DNA of 44,571 nt from Rhodospirillaceae bacterium (GCA_018702955.1 JABJEK010000007.1:1-44571); one strand, 5' to 3'; shown: positions 21,287 to 30,923, counted from the first letter of the stretch. The notes: generated by a model from the letters alone, not told the origin. A program made the numbers and translations.

Positions 21287-22309
21287 CTAAAGAACCTGCT
21301 GGCGCCGGGTGCTGAACGCGACCAAATGCTCAATCAGGTCGATGTGGGCAATTCCGTCATTGCGGATTGCGATGCCCGTCGCGGCGTGCGTGCCCAAGTT
21401 GCTGGTCAAGTTGCATTCGAGAACGAAAAGCTGGCGATCGGGAAGGGTTTGCCGGAAATCCACCCGCATATAGTCGAACGGTTTGCAGTGTTCGGCGAAC
21501 CGGAGCGCCATGCCCATGAGGGTTTCCGCGAGTGCCGGATCATCAAGCGGTTGGCCGGACCGCCCGCCATCGAGTAGCCGCTTCTGGCGCTCCGTCGCGA
21601 TCCCGTGAGGCAATTCGGACTGAAAAACCGTGGGTGTCAGGGCAATATTGGGGTGATTGCCGAGAACGGTCACCGTTATGTCACGACCCGACAAAAGGGG
21701 CTCCACGAGAACCTCTTCACCAGCCTCGATCATGTTCGCGATCACCGGTGACAGGCGTTTCCAGTCCGGCTGCACGGAATCGCTGCTGACCCCCTCCGAA
21801 TTCGCACCGAACCGGAGTTTCGCAAAATAGGGGCCCTCAAAAGCGGGGGGAACGGCAAGGTCGTCGAGATCGACATAGGCCAGCCCCGGTGCGACCGGGA
21901 GGCCGGCAAAAGACGCAATTGACTTGGTCAGTAGCTTGTCTTCGGCCAACGCTCGAATGTTTGCCGGTGCTCCGAGATGAGCGAGGCCAAGCTGTGAGCA
22001 AAGAGAAGCCACCACGGTTTCCGGGTTACGTATGTCAGCTCGATTGAACAGGCAGAAAACATAGTTTGCCGGGCCGTCATAGGTCTTGAAGTCCTCCAGG
22101 GTCTCGATCGTCGACAACGTCAGGCCGAGGGTTTCAAGGGCGTTATAGACTTCCCATTTTGTCAGACGTTCACGGCCAATGAGCGGGTCGATATCGGGGG
22201 GTGGTGGAGCGCCGGGCTTCGGTGGATACTTCGCGAGGAATAACACGTTCAGCCGTTTGACCTCTTCATCCGTCAATTTTAGCAACTGATCAGTTGGAGA
22301 CGGGTTCAT
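21287..22309 (-). CDS. ATP-grasp ligase-like protein
   Basis: 340 residues, related to the D-alanine-D-alanine ligase branch of ATP-grasp enzymes. Visible elements: the ATP-lysine region YFAKLRFGANSEG near 168, the acidic hinge EEVLVEPLLSGRDITVTVLG near 200, and the metal-binding C-terminal block MRVDFRQ...LFVLECNLTSNLGTH near 285-310. Such enzymes join a carboxylate to an amine through an acyl phosphate; the substrates cannot be read. No other peptidoglycan gene is nearby. The gene is divergent from a sensor-MFS fusion gene with 57 bp between, suggesting a small make-and-move module. Confidence 0.8.
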   Translation of the reverse strand: MNPSPTDQLLKLTDEEVKRLNVLFLAKYPPKPGAPPPPDIDPLIGRERLTKWEVYNALETLGLTLSTIETLEDFKTYDGPANYVFCLFNRADIRNPETVVASLCSQLGLAHLGAPANIRALAEDKLLTKSIASFAGLPVAPGLAYVDLDDLAVPPAFEGPYFAKLRFGANSEGVSSDSVQPDWKRLSPVIANMIEAGEEVLVEPLLSGRDITVTVLGNHPNIALTPTVFQSELPHGIATERQKRLLDGGRSGQPLDDPALAETLMGMALRFAEHCKPFDYMRVDFRQTLPDRQLFVLECNLTSNLGTHAATGIAIRNDGIAHIDLIEHLVAFSTRRQQVL

Positions 22310-22366
22310 CGGAGTTCGATCGTCCTTTTCGGCTGAAGGGCGACGACGTGCTCAACCGGAGCTGTC

Positions 22367-24724
22367 TTGCCTGTGCAGAAAGCTCGATTGTCGATCATAG
22401 CTGCCGTCGTGTCGATTGCGATCGGGCTCATTCTCACTTCCACGCTTGGATTGGACAAGGCCAGGCTGGCGCTGGACGATCTGCAGACATCCAGGGCCAA
22501 CGCGGTGGCTCTGGTGCTTCGTGATGCCCTCGCCGAAGCGGTGTCGTCGGGCCGGACCCTCGCGGATCTGGAACATGGCCAGTCTGTTGTGGAGCAGGTT
22601 GCTGGCCGGGATCACGCGCTGACCGGCCTTGCGGTGTTCGACAACAGCTGGCGACCGCTCTTTCACGCGGGTGAACCTGGCGCACGGCCGGATGCTCGCC
22701 ACCTCGGTCACAAGGAGCGATCGGCCGCGCTCGCGCCCCTCGTCGTGATCGAGGCCGAATGGTTCGATGTTTATGCGCCGATTCTGGAATCCAATGGGCA
22801 CGTTGACGGTTGGGTCGGTGCGCGATATCCGGCATCGCTGGTCGACCGACATCTAGTCGAAATCCGTTCGGTCCTGATGATTCTGACCGTATTCCTGGTC
22901 GGGGTTGTGGCGATTGTCGGCTACGTGGTCGCGCGCCGGGAGTCGGCAACGGCGCAGCGTGGTGTGCGGGACAATGAGGCGCCTGCGACCGTGACGTCGC
23001 GCCTCTCGGTCGTGCTGATGATAGCCACGCCTCTGGCGATGGCCATTTTGCTTGCCTCGATATTCGTCATGTTCGACCGCAACCTGATCGCCGCAGCGCA
23101 AGACAAGGCGCAGGTATTGGTGGGTTTGGCCGGGGATGAACTGGCAGGTGATTACGACCTCGGATTCACGGTGCGTGGGCTTCCGGGAGCTAAATCTTTG
23201 CTGGAGATGATCGTCACCGAGCAGCCGGAAATCGGGGGATTTCGCCTCACTGTGCTGGCGCGCAACCAGAGAATTGAAGCTGGGGTGCGCGGCGGTCGTC
23301 CGTTGGCCGAGGCTTTTTTTGACTTGCCCGACGAAGGGGCGTCGCATCTGAGCCTTCTCGCCGATGGCGGTTATGTGTTCGACCATATCCGGGCGATATT
23401 GATTGACCTGCTGGTGGTCCTGTTCGTGGCCGTTTTCGCGACCCGGGAGGTGCTTCGCTTCGGCCTGAGTTCCGCAAGGCCCCGCGCACCCCCCAACAAT
23501 GGGGTTCGCGTTGGCGCGGCGGAGGATGTTCGATTTCCGGTTTTCCTGTTCTTCCTGGGAATCGAACTCTCACGGTCATTTTTTCCGCTCTTTGTAGCCG
23601 ACCTGTATGAACCCGGATTGCCGGTCAGCCGCCAGATCGCGATTGCTCTGCCGATGTCGGCATGGGTTTTGGCGGTGGCGCTGGCAACACCCTTCGCAGG
23701 ATATATGACGCGGCGGTGGGGCATCCGGCATACCCTCATCGCAGGAATGATGCCGGCTGTTGTCGGGCTGTGCCTGACCGCCACGGCCGACAACCTTTGG
23801 GAACTGATTGTCTGGCGTTGCCTCACGGCCGGAGGTTTCGGTCTCGTCACGGTTGCAGCGATTTTGTACACGGCGACGCACTCCCAACAGGGGGCACGGA
23901 CCCGCAGCATCGGGATTTTCGTGGCGGCGTCTGTCGCCGCGTCGGTATGCGCGGCCTCGATCGGCGGCATTCTTGCCGACAGCATCGGCGAGCGGGCGAC
24001 CTTTTTCGTGGCGGCGGCGATCGTGGCTTTGGCGATCCTGGTAACCCGCGCGAACGTTCATGACGGTGCCTCTCTCACAACCGGACAGCATCCGCGCAGA
24101 GGATGGGCCGCCGTACTGCGCGATCCGGTGTTTCTGTTTTTCATGGTGCTGGCGGCGGTCCCGTCGCGGGTGGTCCTGACGGGGCTTTTCTATTTGCTGG
24201 TGCCGCTCACACTCAGTGACCTTGGTTATGACCATTCGGGCGTCGGGCGCGTCATGATGCTGTTCTTTGTCACAATGGTGGTCCTCATACCGACGACCGG
24301 CCGTTTGGCGGATGAGGCGAATGCCCACCGCAGCGTGATTCTGTCCGGCGCGTTCGCCGCAGCTGGGGGTGCCGGGTTGCTCGTTCTTGGCCAGGCGTTG
24401 GCGGGTGGGGCGCAGCATCTGTTTCTGGCCCTCGCGATCATCGCCCTGGGCGCAGCGCAATGCACGGGCCGGGCGCCGATGATTGCCTATCTGTCTGTCG
24501 GGTTTCCCGAAAGCGCCGCGCGGTTCGGGCCTGCCAACATGGTGGTGGCATTCCGTCTCGTCGAGCGAGTGGGGAGTGTTTCGGGCCCGCTTGTCGCCGC
24601 GGCGCTGAGCCAGGTGTTTGGTCATCAGGGGGCGGCGGGTGTGCTCGCCATTTGGTTGTTCGCGAGCGCGCTCGGTCTCGGCCTTCTGTTCCTGTCCGGG
24701 AAAGACGACCCAGGTCTGGTTTAG
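22367..24724 (+). CDS. Major-facilitator transporter with N-terminal sensor-like module
   Basis: 785 residues, nearly twice a normal MFS protein. Helix 8-28, an extracytoplasmic domain about 30-165, helix 168-189, helix 213-235, a second extracytoplasmic domain about 237-340, and helix 343-359. A twelve-helix MFS domain follows from about 390 with GYMTRRWGIRHT between helices 2 and 3. The two pairs of helices with external loops look like a double sensor array. The start is a TTG at 22367 behind CGGAG; GTG at 22373 is an alternative. Divergent from the ATP-grasp gene. The MFS assignment is firm, the sensing role inferred. Confidence 0.8.
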   Translation: MPVQKARLSIIAAVVSIAIGLILTSTLGLDKARLALDDLQTSRANAVALVLRDALAEAVSSGRTLADLEHGQSVVEQVAGRDHALTGLAVFDNSWRPLFHAGEPGARPDARHLGHKERSAALAPLVVIEAEWFDVYAPILESNGHVDGWVGARYPASLVDRHLVEIRSVLMILTVFLVGVVAIVGYVVARRESATAQRGVRDNEAPATVTSRLSVVLMIATPLAMAILLASIFVMFDRNLIAAAQDKAQVLVGLAGDELAGDYDLGFTVRGLPGAKSLLEMIVTEQPEIGGFRLTVLARNQRIEAGVRGGRPLAEAFFDLPDEGASHLSLLADGGYVFDHIRAILIDLLVVLFVAVFATREVLRFGLSSARPRAPPNNGVRVGAAEDVRFPVFLFFLGIELSRSFFPLFVADLYEPGLPVSRQIAIALPMSAWVLAVALATPFAGYMTRRWGIRHTLIAGMMPAVVGLCLTATADNLWELIVWRCLTAGGFGLVTVAAILYTATHSQQGARTRSIGIFVAASVAASVCAASIGGILADSIGERATFFVAAAIVALAILVTRANVHDGASLTTGQHPRRGWAAVLRDPVFLFFMVLAAVPSRVVLTGLFYLLVPLTLSDLGYDHSGVGRVMMLFFVTMVVLIPTTGRLADEANAHRSVILSGAFAAAGGAGLLVLGQALAGGAQHLFLALAIIALGAAQCTGRAPMIAYLSVGFPESAARFGPANMVVAFRLVERVGSVSGPLVAAALSQVFGHQGAAGVLAIWLFASALGLGLLFLSGKDDPGLV

Positions 24725-24736
24725 CTGCGTGGGCGC

Positions 24737-25234
24737 CTAGCGGGTTTCCTCCGGGCGCTCGAAGTCACGGTCCAGATGGCCGCGGCCTTCCTGTTCGCCC
24801 CGCTCGAACATCCATGAATAGCCGCCCTCGGGGTTGGTCAGGATCTCCCACCAGTTCTCGTCGGCGTCGAGCATGAAGAAGCAATAGGTGCCGTGCTGAT
24901 CGAGGGGCCGGGTGATCTTCTTGATGCCCCATTTCTCCTGCTGGGCCTCGGCCTTGGCGTGTGCGGCATCGACGTCGGCCTTGGTGCGGACATCGAGGCC
25001 GTTGTGATTGAGCATCTGCATCGGCGGTTTGTCCTTCACCTCGACGCAGGCGATCGTGTGGCTGCCGCCGAGACGCAGCAACAGCGAGATCGGGCTGGTG
25101 CGGATGACGTCGAAACCAAGGAACTCTTCATAGAATTTCCGGCTGTTCTCGGAATCGAGCGTGTCGATCGTCGCATGGGACGAGAAACTGATATTCAGCG
25201 GGCCTTCCATGAGGTCCGTATCCGTGGCTGACAT
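24737..25234 (-). CDS. Glyoxalase/VOC-superfamily protein
   Basis: 165 residues from ATG 25234, selected because GGGAGG lies seven bases upstream. Paired beta-alpha-beta-beta-beta modules of the vicinal-oxygen-chelate fold: HATIDTLDSENSRKFYEEFLG near 19 and HGTYCFFMLDADENWWEI near 115. The last Glu and the first His are metal-ligand candidates. Substrate unknown. Divergent from the FAH-family hydrolase gene across 134 bp, so the two may share regulation. Confidence 0.85.
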   Translation of the reverse strand: MSATDTDLMEGPLNISFSSHATIDTLDSENSRKFYEEFLGFDVIRTSPISLLLRLGGSHTIACVEVKDKPPMQMLNHNGLDVRTKADVDAAHAKAEAQQEKWGIKKITRPLDQHGTYCFFMLDADENWWEILTNPEGGYSWMFERGEQEGRGHLDRDFERPEETR

Positions 25235-25368
25235 TGCGTGCCTCCCATTCTTCCCCAGATGTGGCGGCCCGTAGGGTGTGGAAATCCGCCTTATTGAACC
25301 GTAGATTGGCTGAACGATGCCGTGAAGCAATTTATCGGTACACAAATACGGAACCTGGGGGGAACGTC

Positions 25369-26334
25369 ATGAAGCTGGCCACAATCGAAATCAGGGCTGA
25401 TCACGCCCATGTCGCCGCCGTCACGGCTGACAACGAGGTGCTCGACCTGGTCGTATTGCGCCATACGCTGGAGGCCGCGAACGACGTTCCGGCTGAAATG
25501 CGGAACCTGCTCGCCGGTGGCGATGCCGCGTTGAGTGCGGTTCAGGCCTGTCTCGACGCCGTCGCGAACATGTCGGCCGTTGAACAGGCTGGTTTGCGCG
25601 AATCCGGCGTGCTGCAGGCCTGGGACGATACGAATTTCCTGCCGCCGGTGCCTGACCCGACCATCATTCTGTCGATTGGCATGAACTACCGCGCGCACCT
25701 CGAAGAAATGGAGGGCACGCCGGTGCCGCCGCGGCCTACAGGATTTACGATGACCCATCCGGCGTTGACCGGGCACCGCGGGCACATCATCGCGCCGCCG
25801 CAATGCCCGGACATGATCGACTATGAAGGCGAGATGACCTTCGTGTTCGGTAAGTCCTGTCACAACGTCTCCGAGGACGAGGCGATGGATTATGTCGCGG
25901 GCTACACCATCGCCAACGATGTCTCGGCGCGCGACTGGGTGGGCCCGATCTTCACCGTCACCAAGCCGTTCGACGCGATCGCCGCCTGGGACCACAACAT
26001 ACTGGGCAAGCAACTGCCGACCTTTTGCCCCTGTGGCCCGGTCATCGTCACCAAGGACGAAATTTCCGACCCCCATAGTCTTCAGCTCACCGTGACACTG
26101 AACGGCGAGGTGATGCAGTCTTCGAGCACCGACGATCTGATATTCAACCTGCCGCAGATCATCAGCTACTATTCGTCGTTCTACCGCTTCAGCCCCGGCG
26201 ATATCGTGACGACCGGTTCACCGCCAGGTGTCGGCGTCGGTCGCAAGCCGCCGGTGTTCATGAAGCCGGGCGACGTGATCGAGGTGGAGGTTGAGGGTAT
26301 CGGCAAGCTGTCCAACACCGTCGTTGCGGGCTAG
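25369..26334 (+). CDS. Fumarylacetoacetate hydrolase-family protein
   Basis: 321 residues from ATG 25369 (GGGGGGAAC upstream). The N-terminal domain is followed by the FAH catalytic domain: SIGMNYRAHLEEM near 106, metal ligands in DYEGEMTFVFGK near 160 and ANDVSARDW near 190, and the C-terminal TTGSPPGVGVGRKPP near 295. The family cleaves C-C bonds of diketo acids or hydrates and decarboxylates aromatic meta-cleavage products. The exact substrate is not deducible. The stop lies 9 bp before the YciI-like gene, so the two are cotranscribed. Confidence 0.9.
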   Translation: MKLATIEIRADHAHVAAVTADNEVLDLVVLRHTLEAANDVPAEMRNLLAGGDAALSAVQACLDAVANMSAVEQAGLRESGVLQAWDDTNFLPPVPDPTIILSIGMNYRAHLEEMEGTPVPPRPTGFTMTHPALTGHRGHIIAPPQCPDMIDYEGEMTFVFGKSCHNVSEDEAMDYVAGYTIANDVSARDWVGPIFTVTKPFDAIAAWDHNILGKQLPTFCPCGPVIVTKDEISDPHSLQLTVTLNGEVMQSSSTDDLIFNLPQIISYYSSFYRFSPGDIVTTGSPPGVGVGRKPPVFMKPGDVIEVEVEGIGKLSNTVVAG

Positions 26335-26343
26335 GCGCGCGAC

Positions 26344-26673
26344 ATGCTGTTTGCGATCGCGCGACGGGACAAGCCGGGCATGGGTGACAAGCGGGCCGAG
26401 TTGCTCGCCGCCCATGCGGAATACCAGAAGGCCTTCATGGCGCAGATCACCTTCGGCGGCGGCCTGGTCGAGGACGGTACGGATGTCGAGAATTTCGTCT
26501 ACGGCGAAGAGGGCATCCGGCAAGTGACGGGCAATGTCCTGGTGTTGGACGTCCCCGATCGCGCGGCGGCCGAAGCCTTCCACGCGAATGATCCCTATAC
26601 GCTGGGTGGTGTCTTCGAGACGGTGATTATCGAGCCGTTCCTGCAGCGGGTGCCCGCGCTCAAGTCTGAATGA
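26344..26673 (+). CDS. YciI-like protein
   Basis: 109 residues, the usual size for the family. It has the ferredoxin-like fold pattern with the conserved His in LLAAHAEYQ (residue 24) and Asp in HANDPYTLGGVF. Related enzymes act in aromatic degradation (muconolactone isomerase-like, dehydrochlorinase-like), which fits the FAH-family gene 9 bp upstream. The last 14 bases overlap the end of the convergent CitE-like gene. Confidence 0.85.
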   Translation: MLFAIARRDKPGMGDKRAELLAAHAEYQKAFMAQITFGGGLVEDGTDVENFVYGEEGIRQVTGNVLVLDVPDRAAAEAFHANDPYTLGGVFETVIIEPFLQRVPALKSE

Positions 26674-27511
26674 AGGCCTTGGCCATCTTGTACATGGCGT
26701 AGTCGATCAGCTTGCCCTCGACCTTTATGGCGGCGATGCCCTTCGCCTCGGCCTCTTCGAAGGCCTCGACGACCTTGGTGTAGTAGGCGACTTCCTTTTC
26801 GCTCGGGGCGTAGGCCCTGCGCGCGGTCTCGATCTGATTGGGATGAATCAGGGTTCGCCCTTCATACCCAAGACGCTTCGACAGTCGGCAGTCGGCGAAC
26901 AGCGCGTCGTCATTGCCGATGTCGCTGAAGGCGCCGTCGAGCACATAGGGCAGGCCGGCGGCCCGGGAATCCAGCAGCACCTTCGAGCGCGCATAGAGCA
27001 TCTCCGTGCCCTCAACCGACCAGGCACATTTCATGTCGCGCTGCAGGTCGGCGTCCTCGGCGCTGCCGAAGGCCACGCTCTCGATGCGTGTGGCGGCGCT
27101 GGCGCAATCGAAACAGCGGACCACGCCGAGGGCCGTCTCGATCAACAGGATCAGCTTGATCGAATCCGGTTCGAGGCTGCGATCGCGCTCCAGTCGGGTG
27201 ATGATGTTGTCGACATGCTCGACGGTTGGGACATCCTCGGCCATGGGATAGACGACCGCACGTAGGTCGGCCGAGACGATGGCCTCGAGATCGGCTTCGA
27301 TATTCTCCGGTTCGCTATTCACCCGGACCAGGGTCTCGACTTCGAGGGTCGGGATCAATTCACCCACCTCGGCGCGGACCTGGGCCTTCAACTGAACCGG
27401 GACCGTGTCCTCGAGATCGATGATGATCGCGTCCGGTGCGTATCGCGCAGCCTTGCGCATGAGATCGGGCTTGGTGCCCGGCGTGTAGAGGGTAATCAGG
27501 GGATTGGTCAT
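26660..27511 (-). CDS. HpcH/HpaI aldolase / CitE-like lyase
   Basis: 283 residues, TIM-barrel lyase of the citrate lyase beta/malyl-CoA lyase group. Key features: DLEDTVPVQLKAQVR near 33 (metal/CoA region), LILLIETALGVV near 120 with the metal Glu, FGSAEDADLQRD near 148 with the second acidic ligand, and the CoA-contact GRTLIHPNQIE near 218. It probably forms or cleaves a 2-hydroxyacyl-CoA. The CoA-transferase gene lies 20 bp upstream on the same strand and could supply the CoA thioester. Confidence 0.87.
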   Translation of the reverse strand: MTNPLITLYTPGTKPDLMRKAARYAPDAIIIDLEDTVPVQLKAQVRAEVGELIPTLEVETLVRVNSEPENIEADLEAIVSADLRAVVYPMAEDVPTVEHVDNIITRLERDRSLEPDSIKLILLIETALGVVRCFDCASAATRIESVAFGSAEDADLQRDMKCAWSVEGTEMLYARSKVLLDSRAAGLPYVLDGAFSDIGNDDALFADCRLSKRLGYEGRTLIHPNQIETARRAYAPSEKEVAYYTKVVEAFEEAEAKGIAAIKVEGKLIDYAMYKMAKAFIQT

Positions 27512-27531
27512 GGCGTAATCCGTTGTGTTCT

Positions 27532-28746
27532 TTAGATAATATCGTCTTGTTCGAGGGCGGCGATTTCGTCGGCCGACAGGCCCAGCGCGCCGAAAATTTC
27601 TGCATTGTCGCTGCCGATGTCCTTGCCGGCGTGGCGCACCGCGCCGGGGGTGCGGCTCAGTTTCGGGAAGATGCCCTCCATCTCAAGCGGGTCGCCGTCG
27701 CCGTCGGGTGCTGCGACGACCATCTCGCGGGCGATCGCGTGGGGGTCTTGCTTCAGGTCGGCGATGTTGTTGATGGGGCCGGCGGGCACCTCGTTGGCAT
27801 ACAGGAGCGCGCTGACGTCATCCAGTGTCTGTTCCGCGATCCACCCGCCGACGAGCGGATCGAGGGCGTCGGCGTTTGCGACGCGCAATGTGTTGTCGGA
27901 AAAGCGTGGGTCATCGATCAATTCGGGCTGGCCCATGGTCGCGAACAGTCGCTCGGCCGTGGATTGTGTGGACGCGGCGATGGCGATCCAGCGGTCGTCT
28001 TTCGTGCGATAGACGTTGCGCGGTGCCGACGTGGTGTTGCGATTGCCGGTACGGGCCGGAACTTCGCCGGTGAGCTGGTGCACAAGCGCGTTGGGGCCGA
28101 GCATCGAGAAGACGCTTTCCAGGATGCTGACGTCGACCACCTGGCCCAGGCCGGTGCCGATGACGTCGCGGTTATAGACCGCGAACATCGCGGCGGTGGC
28201 GGCATAGAAGCCGGCGAAACTGTCTGCCAACGCAAAAGTCGGCAGGATCGGCGGTCCATCGGGAAACCCGGTCATGTCGGCGAAGCCGCTCATGGCCTCC
28301 ATCAGGGTGCCGAAGCCGGGCTGGCTCGAATAAGGCCCGGTCTGTCCGAAGCCGCTGACACGGACCATGATCAGGCGCGGGTTCACCTTCGCCAGGTCCT
28401 CATAGTGGATGTCCCATTCCTCGAGTCGACCGGGCCGGAAATTCTCGATGAAGATGTCGGCGTCGGCCAGCATGCGGATCAGGACATCGCGTCCCGCCGG
28501 TTTGGAGATGTTGAGGGTTACGAAGCGCTTGTTGCGGGCATAGTGCTTCCACCACGGATTGACCCCGTCCTTGGTGAACCCGAACTTGCGCAACGGGTCG
28601 CCCTTGCGCGGCGGCTCGACATGGACGACGTCGGCACCGAAATCCGCGAGCAGCCGTCCGCACAGGGGTGCCGCGATCACGGTGGCACATTCAATGACTT
28701 TCAGGCCCCGCAGCGCATGCTGGGGCGCGGTATCGGATGTTGGCAT
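27532..28746 (-). CDS. Class III (CaiB/BaiF) acyl-CoA transferase
   Basis: 404 residues from ATG 28746; a TTG seven codons earlier is a weaker start. N-terminal LKVIECATVIAAPLCGRLLADFGADVV, ENFRPGRLEEW near 105 and the likely catalytic Asp in ALADSFAG near 175 are family signatures. It moves CoA between carboxylic acids through an aspartyl-CoA intermediate. First gene of a two-gene unit with the CitE-like lyase; together they could activate and split an organic acid. Confidence 0.9.
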   Translation of the reverse strand: MPTSDTAPQHALRGLKVIECATVIAAPLCGRLLADFGADVVHVEPPRKGDPLRKFGFTKDGVNPWWKHYARNKRFVTLNISKPAGRDVLIRMLADADIFIENFRPGRLEEWDIHYEDLAKVNPRLIMVRVSGFGQTGPYSSQPGFGTLMEAMSGFADMTGFPDGPPILPTFALADSFAGFYAATAAMFAVYNRDVIGTGLGQVVDVSILESVFSMLGPNALVHQLTGEVPARTGNRNTTSAPRNVYRTKDDRWIAIAASTQSTAERLFATMGQPELIDDPRFSDNTLRVANADALDPLVGGWIAEQTLDDVSALLYANEVPAGPINNIADLKQDPHAIAREMVVAAPDGDGDPLEMEGIFPKLSRTPGAVRHAGKDIGSDNAEIFGALGLSADEIAALEQDDII

Positions 28747-28821
28747 GGGGATCCCCGCGAAACTCAATGGCCGATATCATCGCTGTTGGCGCCGGGGATT
28801 GGGAGTCAATTTCGCGAAGGG

Positions 28822-29514
28822 TTAGTGATCGGCGTCGAGCTGTTCCATGGCGCGATAAAAATCCGTCAGGCTCTTGCCGCGCTCATCCTTGAACGCGTCG
28901 CCGGCATCAGACGCGTTGGCGATCCGGTCGAGGCGGAACATCCTGAAATCGTCGCGCAGCTCGCACCATGCGACCAGCGTCCAGACTTTACCCCAAAACC
29001 AAAGCCCGAGCGGCCGGATGACCCGTTCGCTGGTCTGCCCCTCCGCGTCAGCGTAGGAGAGGTTCAACCGCCGTTTCGCATCCACGGCCTGTTCCATGAC
29101 ATCGATGCGGGTTCGAATTTCAGATGTCATTTCGGGCGCGATGGCGTGAATTTCGACCTTGCCGGCGCGTGCTTTTTCCGTTTCCGGTAGCACAGACTCG
29201 ATTTTGACCAGCGCCTCTTCGGCCGCGCGCGCCATCGCGGCACCGCCCCAGGCGCGAATTAGCCTGGCACCGGCCACCAGCGCCACGATCTCGTTGCTGG
29301 AAAACATCAGGGGCGGCAGATCATAGCCGTCGCGCATCAAGTAGCCGACCCCGGCCTCGCCGTCGATCGGGACGCCGCTCGCCTGAAGGTCGGCGATGTC
29401 TCGATAGATCGTACGTTCCGAGACTTCGAGCCATCCGGCCAGTCTGGCCGCAGTGACAAGCCGCCCGCCGCGCAGATATTGAACGATCTGGAAGAGGCGG
29501 TCGGCTCGTCGCAT
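28822..29514 (-). CDS. WYL-domain transcriptional regulator (YafY/DeoR-like HTH)
   Basis: 230 residues. N-terminal winged helix-turn-helix (1-60) with VTAARLAGWLEVSERTIYRD as the recognition unit. The C-terminal WYL domain is about 130-215, its signature reading WTLVAWCELRDDFRMFRLDRI. WYL domains bind small ligands or nucleic acid to tune repression. The gene begins 3 bp after the stop of the VOC gene (29518-29895), so the two share a transcript and the VOC gene is a likely autoregulated partner. Confidence 0.9.
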   Translation of the reverse strand: MRRADRLFQIVQYLRGGRLVTAARLAGWLEVSERTIYRDIADLQASGVPIDGEAGVGYLMRDGYDLPPLMFSSNEIVALVAGARLIRAWGGAAMARAAEEALVKIESVLPETEKARAGKVEIHAIAPEMTSEIRTRIDVMEQAVDAKRRLNLSYADAEGQTSERVIRPLGLWFWGKVWTLVAWCELRDDFRMFRLDRIANASDAGDAFKDERGKSLTDFYRAMEQLDADH

Positions 29515-29517
29515 CGG

Positions 29518-29895
29518 CTAACGCGTGTAGCTAAACAGGCCGATGGAATTGCCGTCCAGGTCGCGGCAATAGGCGAATCGCCCCGGCGGAATCGCAATCG
29601 GATCGGATTGAACCTCCCCACCGGCGGTTGTTACGCGCTCAAGCGCGGCTTCGAGCTGGTCTGGCACAATCATGTGGATGGTTGAACCGGTGCCGTCCCT
29701 GGCCGGGGTGCCGGGATATAGATGGCCGGCGACACCAGTCTCGTTTGCGGTGGGAAATATTGCCATGGGATTGGGGCCGGTCTCGTCCAGTTTGAGTTCG
29801 GTGTTGAAGACCTGATTGTAGAACTTGATCGCGCGTTGGAGGTCGGTTACCGGAATTTCCGTCCAGACCACAAAGTTGTCAGGAGTAGAGGTCAT
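29518..29895 (-). CDS. Small VOC-superfamily protein
   Basis: 125 residues from ATG 29895, with GGAG about 8 bases upstream. One glyoxalase-like domain: VVWTEIPVTDLQRAIKFYNQVF at the start, central TIHMIVP and C-terminal FAYCRDLDGNSIGLFS. Proteins of this size are often uncharacterised antibiotic- or aldehyde-related VOC members; the substrate is unknown. First gene of the pair with the WYL regulator. Confidence 0.87.
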   Translation of the reverse strand: MTSTPDNFVVWTEIPVTDLQRAIKFYNQVFNTELKLDETGPNPMAIFPTANETGVAGHLYPGTPARDGTGSTIHMIVPDQLEAALERVTTAGGEVQSDPIAIPPGRFAYCRDLDGNSIGLFSYTR

Positions 29896-30068
29896 TGTTT
29901 CGTCTCCGTAAAGGTTGGAATGCCGGCAATATCTCACAGGCCTCCTGACAGCATCCTGTCAGGAGTGTTGCACCGGTTTGAGCATTCAGTCATGGCTCGA
30001 TTGCTTGCCAAATCACTGGCCCCGGCAGTAACTGGGCCGCAGACATTGTCGATGGATGGGGGGGAATC

Positions 30069-30923
30069 ATGGGCGTTGTTACGGATGTCGTACTGCCGCT
30101 CGCGCTGGCGTTTATCATGTTCGCGCTGGGGCTCGGGCTAACTCTCGACGATTTTGCGCGCGTCGCCAGACGCCCGCGCGACTTTATTGTCGGCGCGCTC
30201 TCCCAGATCATCCTGTTGCCATTGGTGGCGTTTGCGCTGGTCAGCGTCTGGTCGCTGCCGCCCGAGCTGGCGCTCGGCGTAATGATTATTGCGGCCGCAC
30301 CCGGCGGCGTGACCTCGAACATCCTGACGGCCTTTGCCCGTGGCGACGTGGCGCTTTCGATCTCGCTGACTGCGGTGATCAGCCTGCTCAGCGTGATGAC
30401 GATCCCGATCGTCGTTGTGTTCGCCTATGGTCAGTTGGTCGGCGGCGAAGCGGGTGACGTGTCCGTAACGAAAACCGCCATCAGCGTCTTCGTGATCGTG
30501 ACCGTTCCGGTGATTCTGGGGGTTGCCGTACGGCGGTTCGCGGAAGGCTTTTCGATCAAGCTCGAGCCGATCGCCCGCCAGGTCTCGGCGGTACTCTTCG
30601 TGCTGGTCCTGGCAGGCGCGATCTTCCAGGAACGGGCCAACATCGTTGAATATTTCGCCCAGGCGGGCTTGATCACGCTGGTGCTGAATGTGGTGATGAT
30701 GGTGCTGGCATATCTGATTGCCCGGATGTTTGCTTCCGGCGTGAAGCAGCGGATCGCGATTTCGATCGAATGCGGGCTACAGAACGGCACGCTGGCCATC
30801 GCGGTCGCGACCCTGCTGTTCGGTGGCGGTCTCGCTGTTGTTCCCGCAGCGACATACAGCCTGATCATGTTTGCCACGGCCTTGATCTACATTGCCCTGC
30901 TGCGACGGGGCGCGCGCGCATGA
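30069..30923 (+). CDS. Bile acid:sodium symporter-family (SBF) transporter
   Basis: 284 residues, about nine to ten membrane helices. Two sodium-site signatures are visible: AAPGGVTSNILTAFARGD near 75-92 and ECGLQNGTLAIAVA near 233-246, where the unwound crossing helices of the ASBT fold lie. Bacterial members take up organic anions such as pantoate or bile acids; the substrate here is unknown. The stop and the next start overlap as ATGA, so it is translationally coupled to the thioesterase gene. Confidence 0.88.
   Translation: MGVVTDVVLPLALAFIMFALGLGLTLDDFARVARRPRDFIVGALSQIILLPLVAFALVSVWSLPPELALGVMIIAAAPGGVTSNILTAFARGDVALSISLTAVISLLSVMTIPIVVVFAYGQLVGGEAGDVSVTKTAISVFVIVTVPVILGVAVRRFAEGFSIKLEPIARQVSAVLFVLVLAGAIFQERANIVEYFAQAGLITLVLNVVMMVLAYLIARMFASGVKQRIAISIECGLQNGTLAIAVATLLFGGGLAVVPAATYSLIMFATALIYIALLRRGARA

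Noticed and set aside
27523..29190. 555-codon plus-strand frame opposite the CoA-transferase and WYL genes
   Set aside because: It spans two clear minus-strand genes and their gap; the translation has no motif and is explained by high third-position GC.
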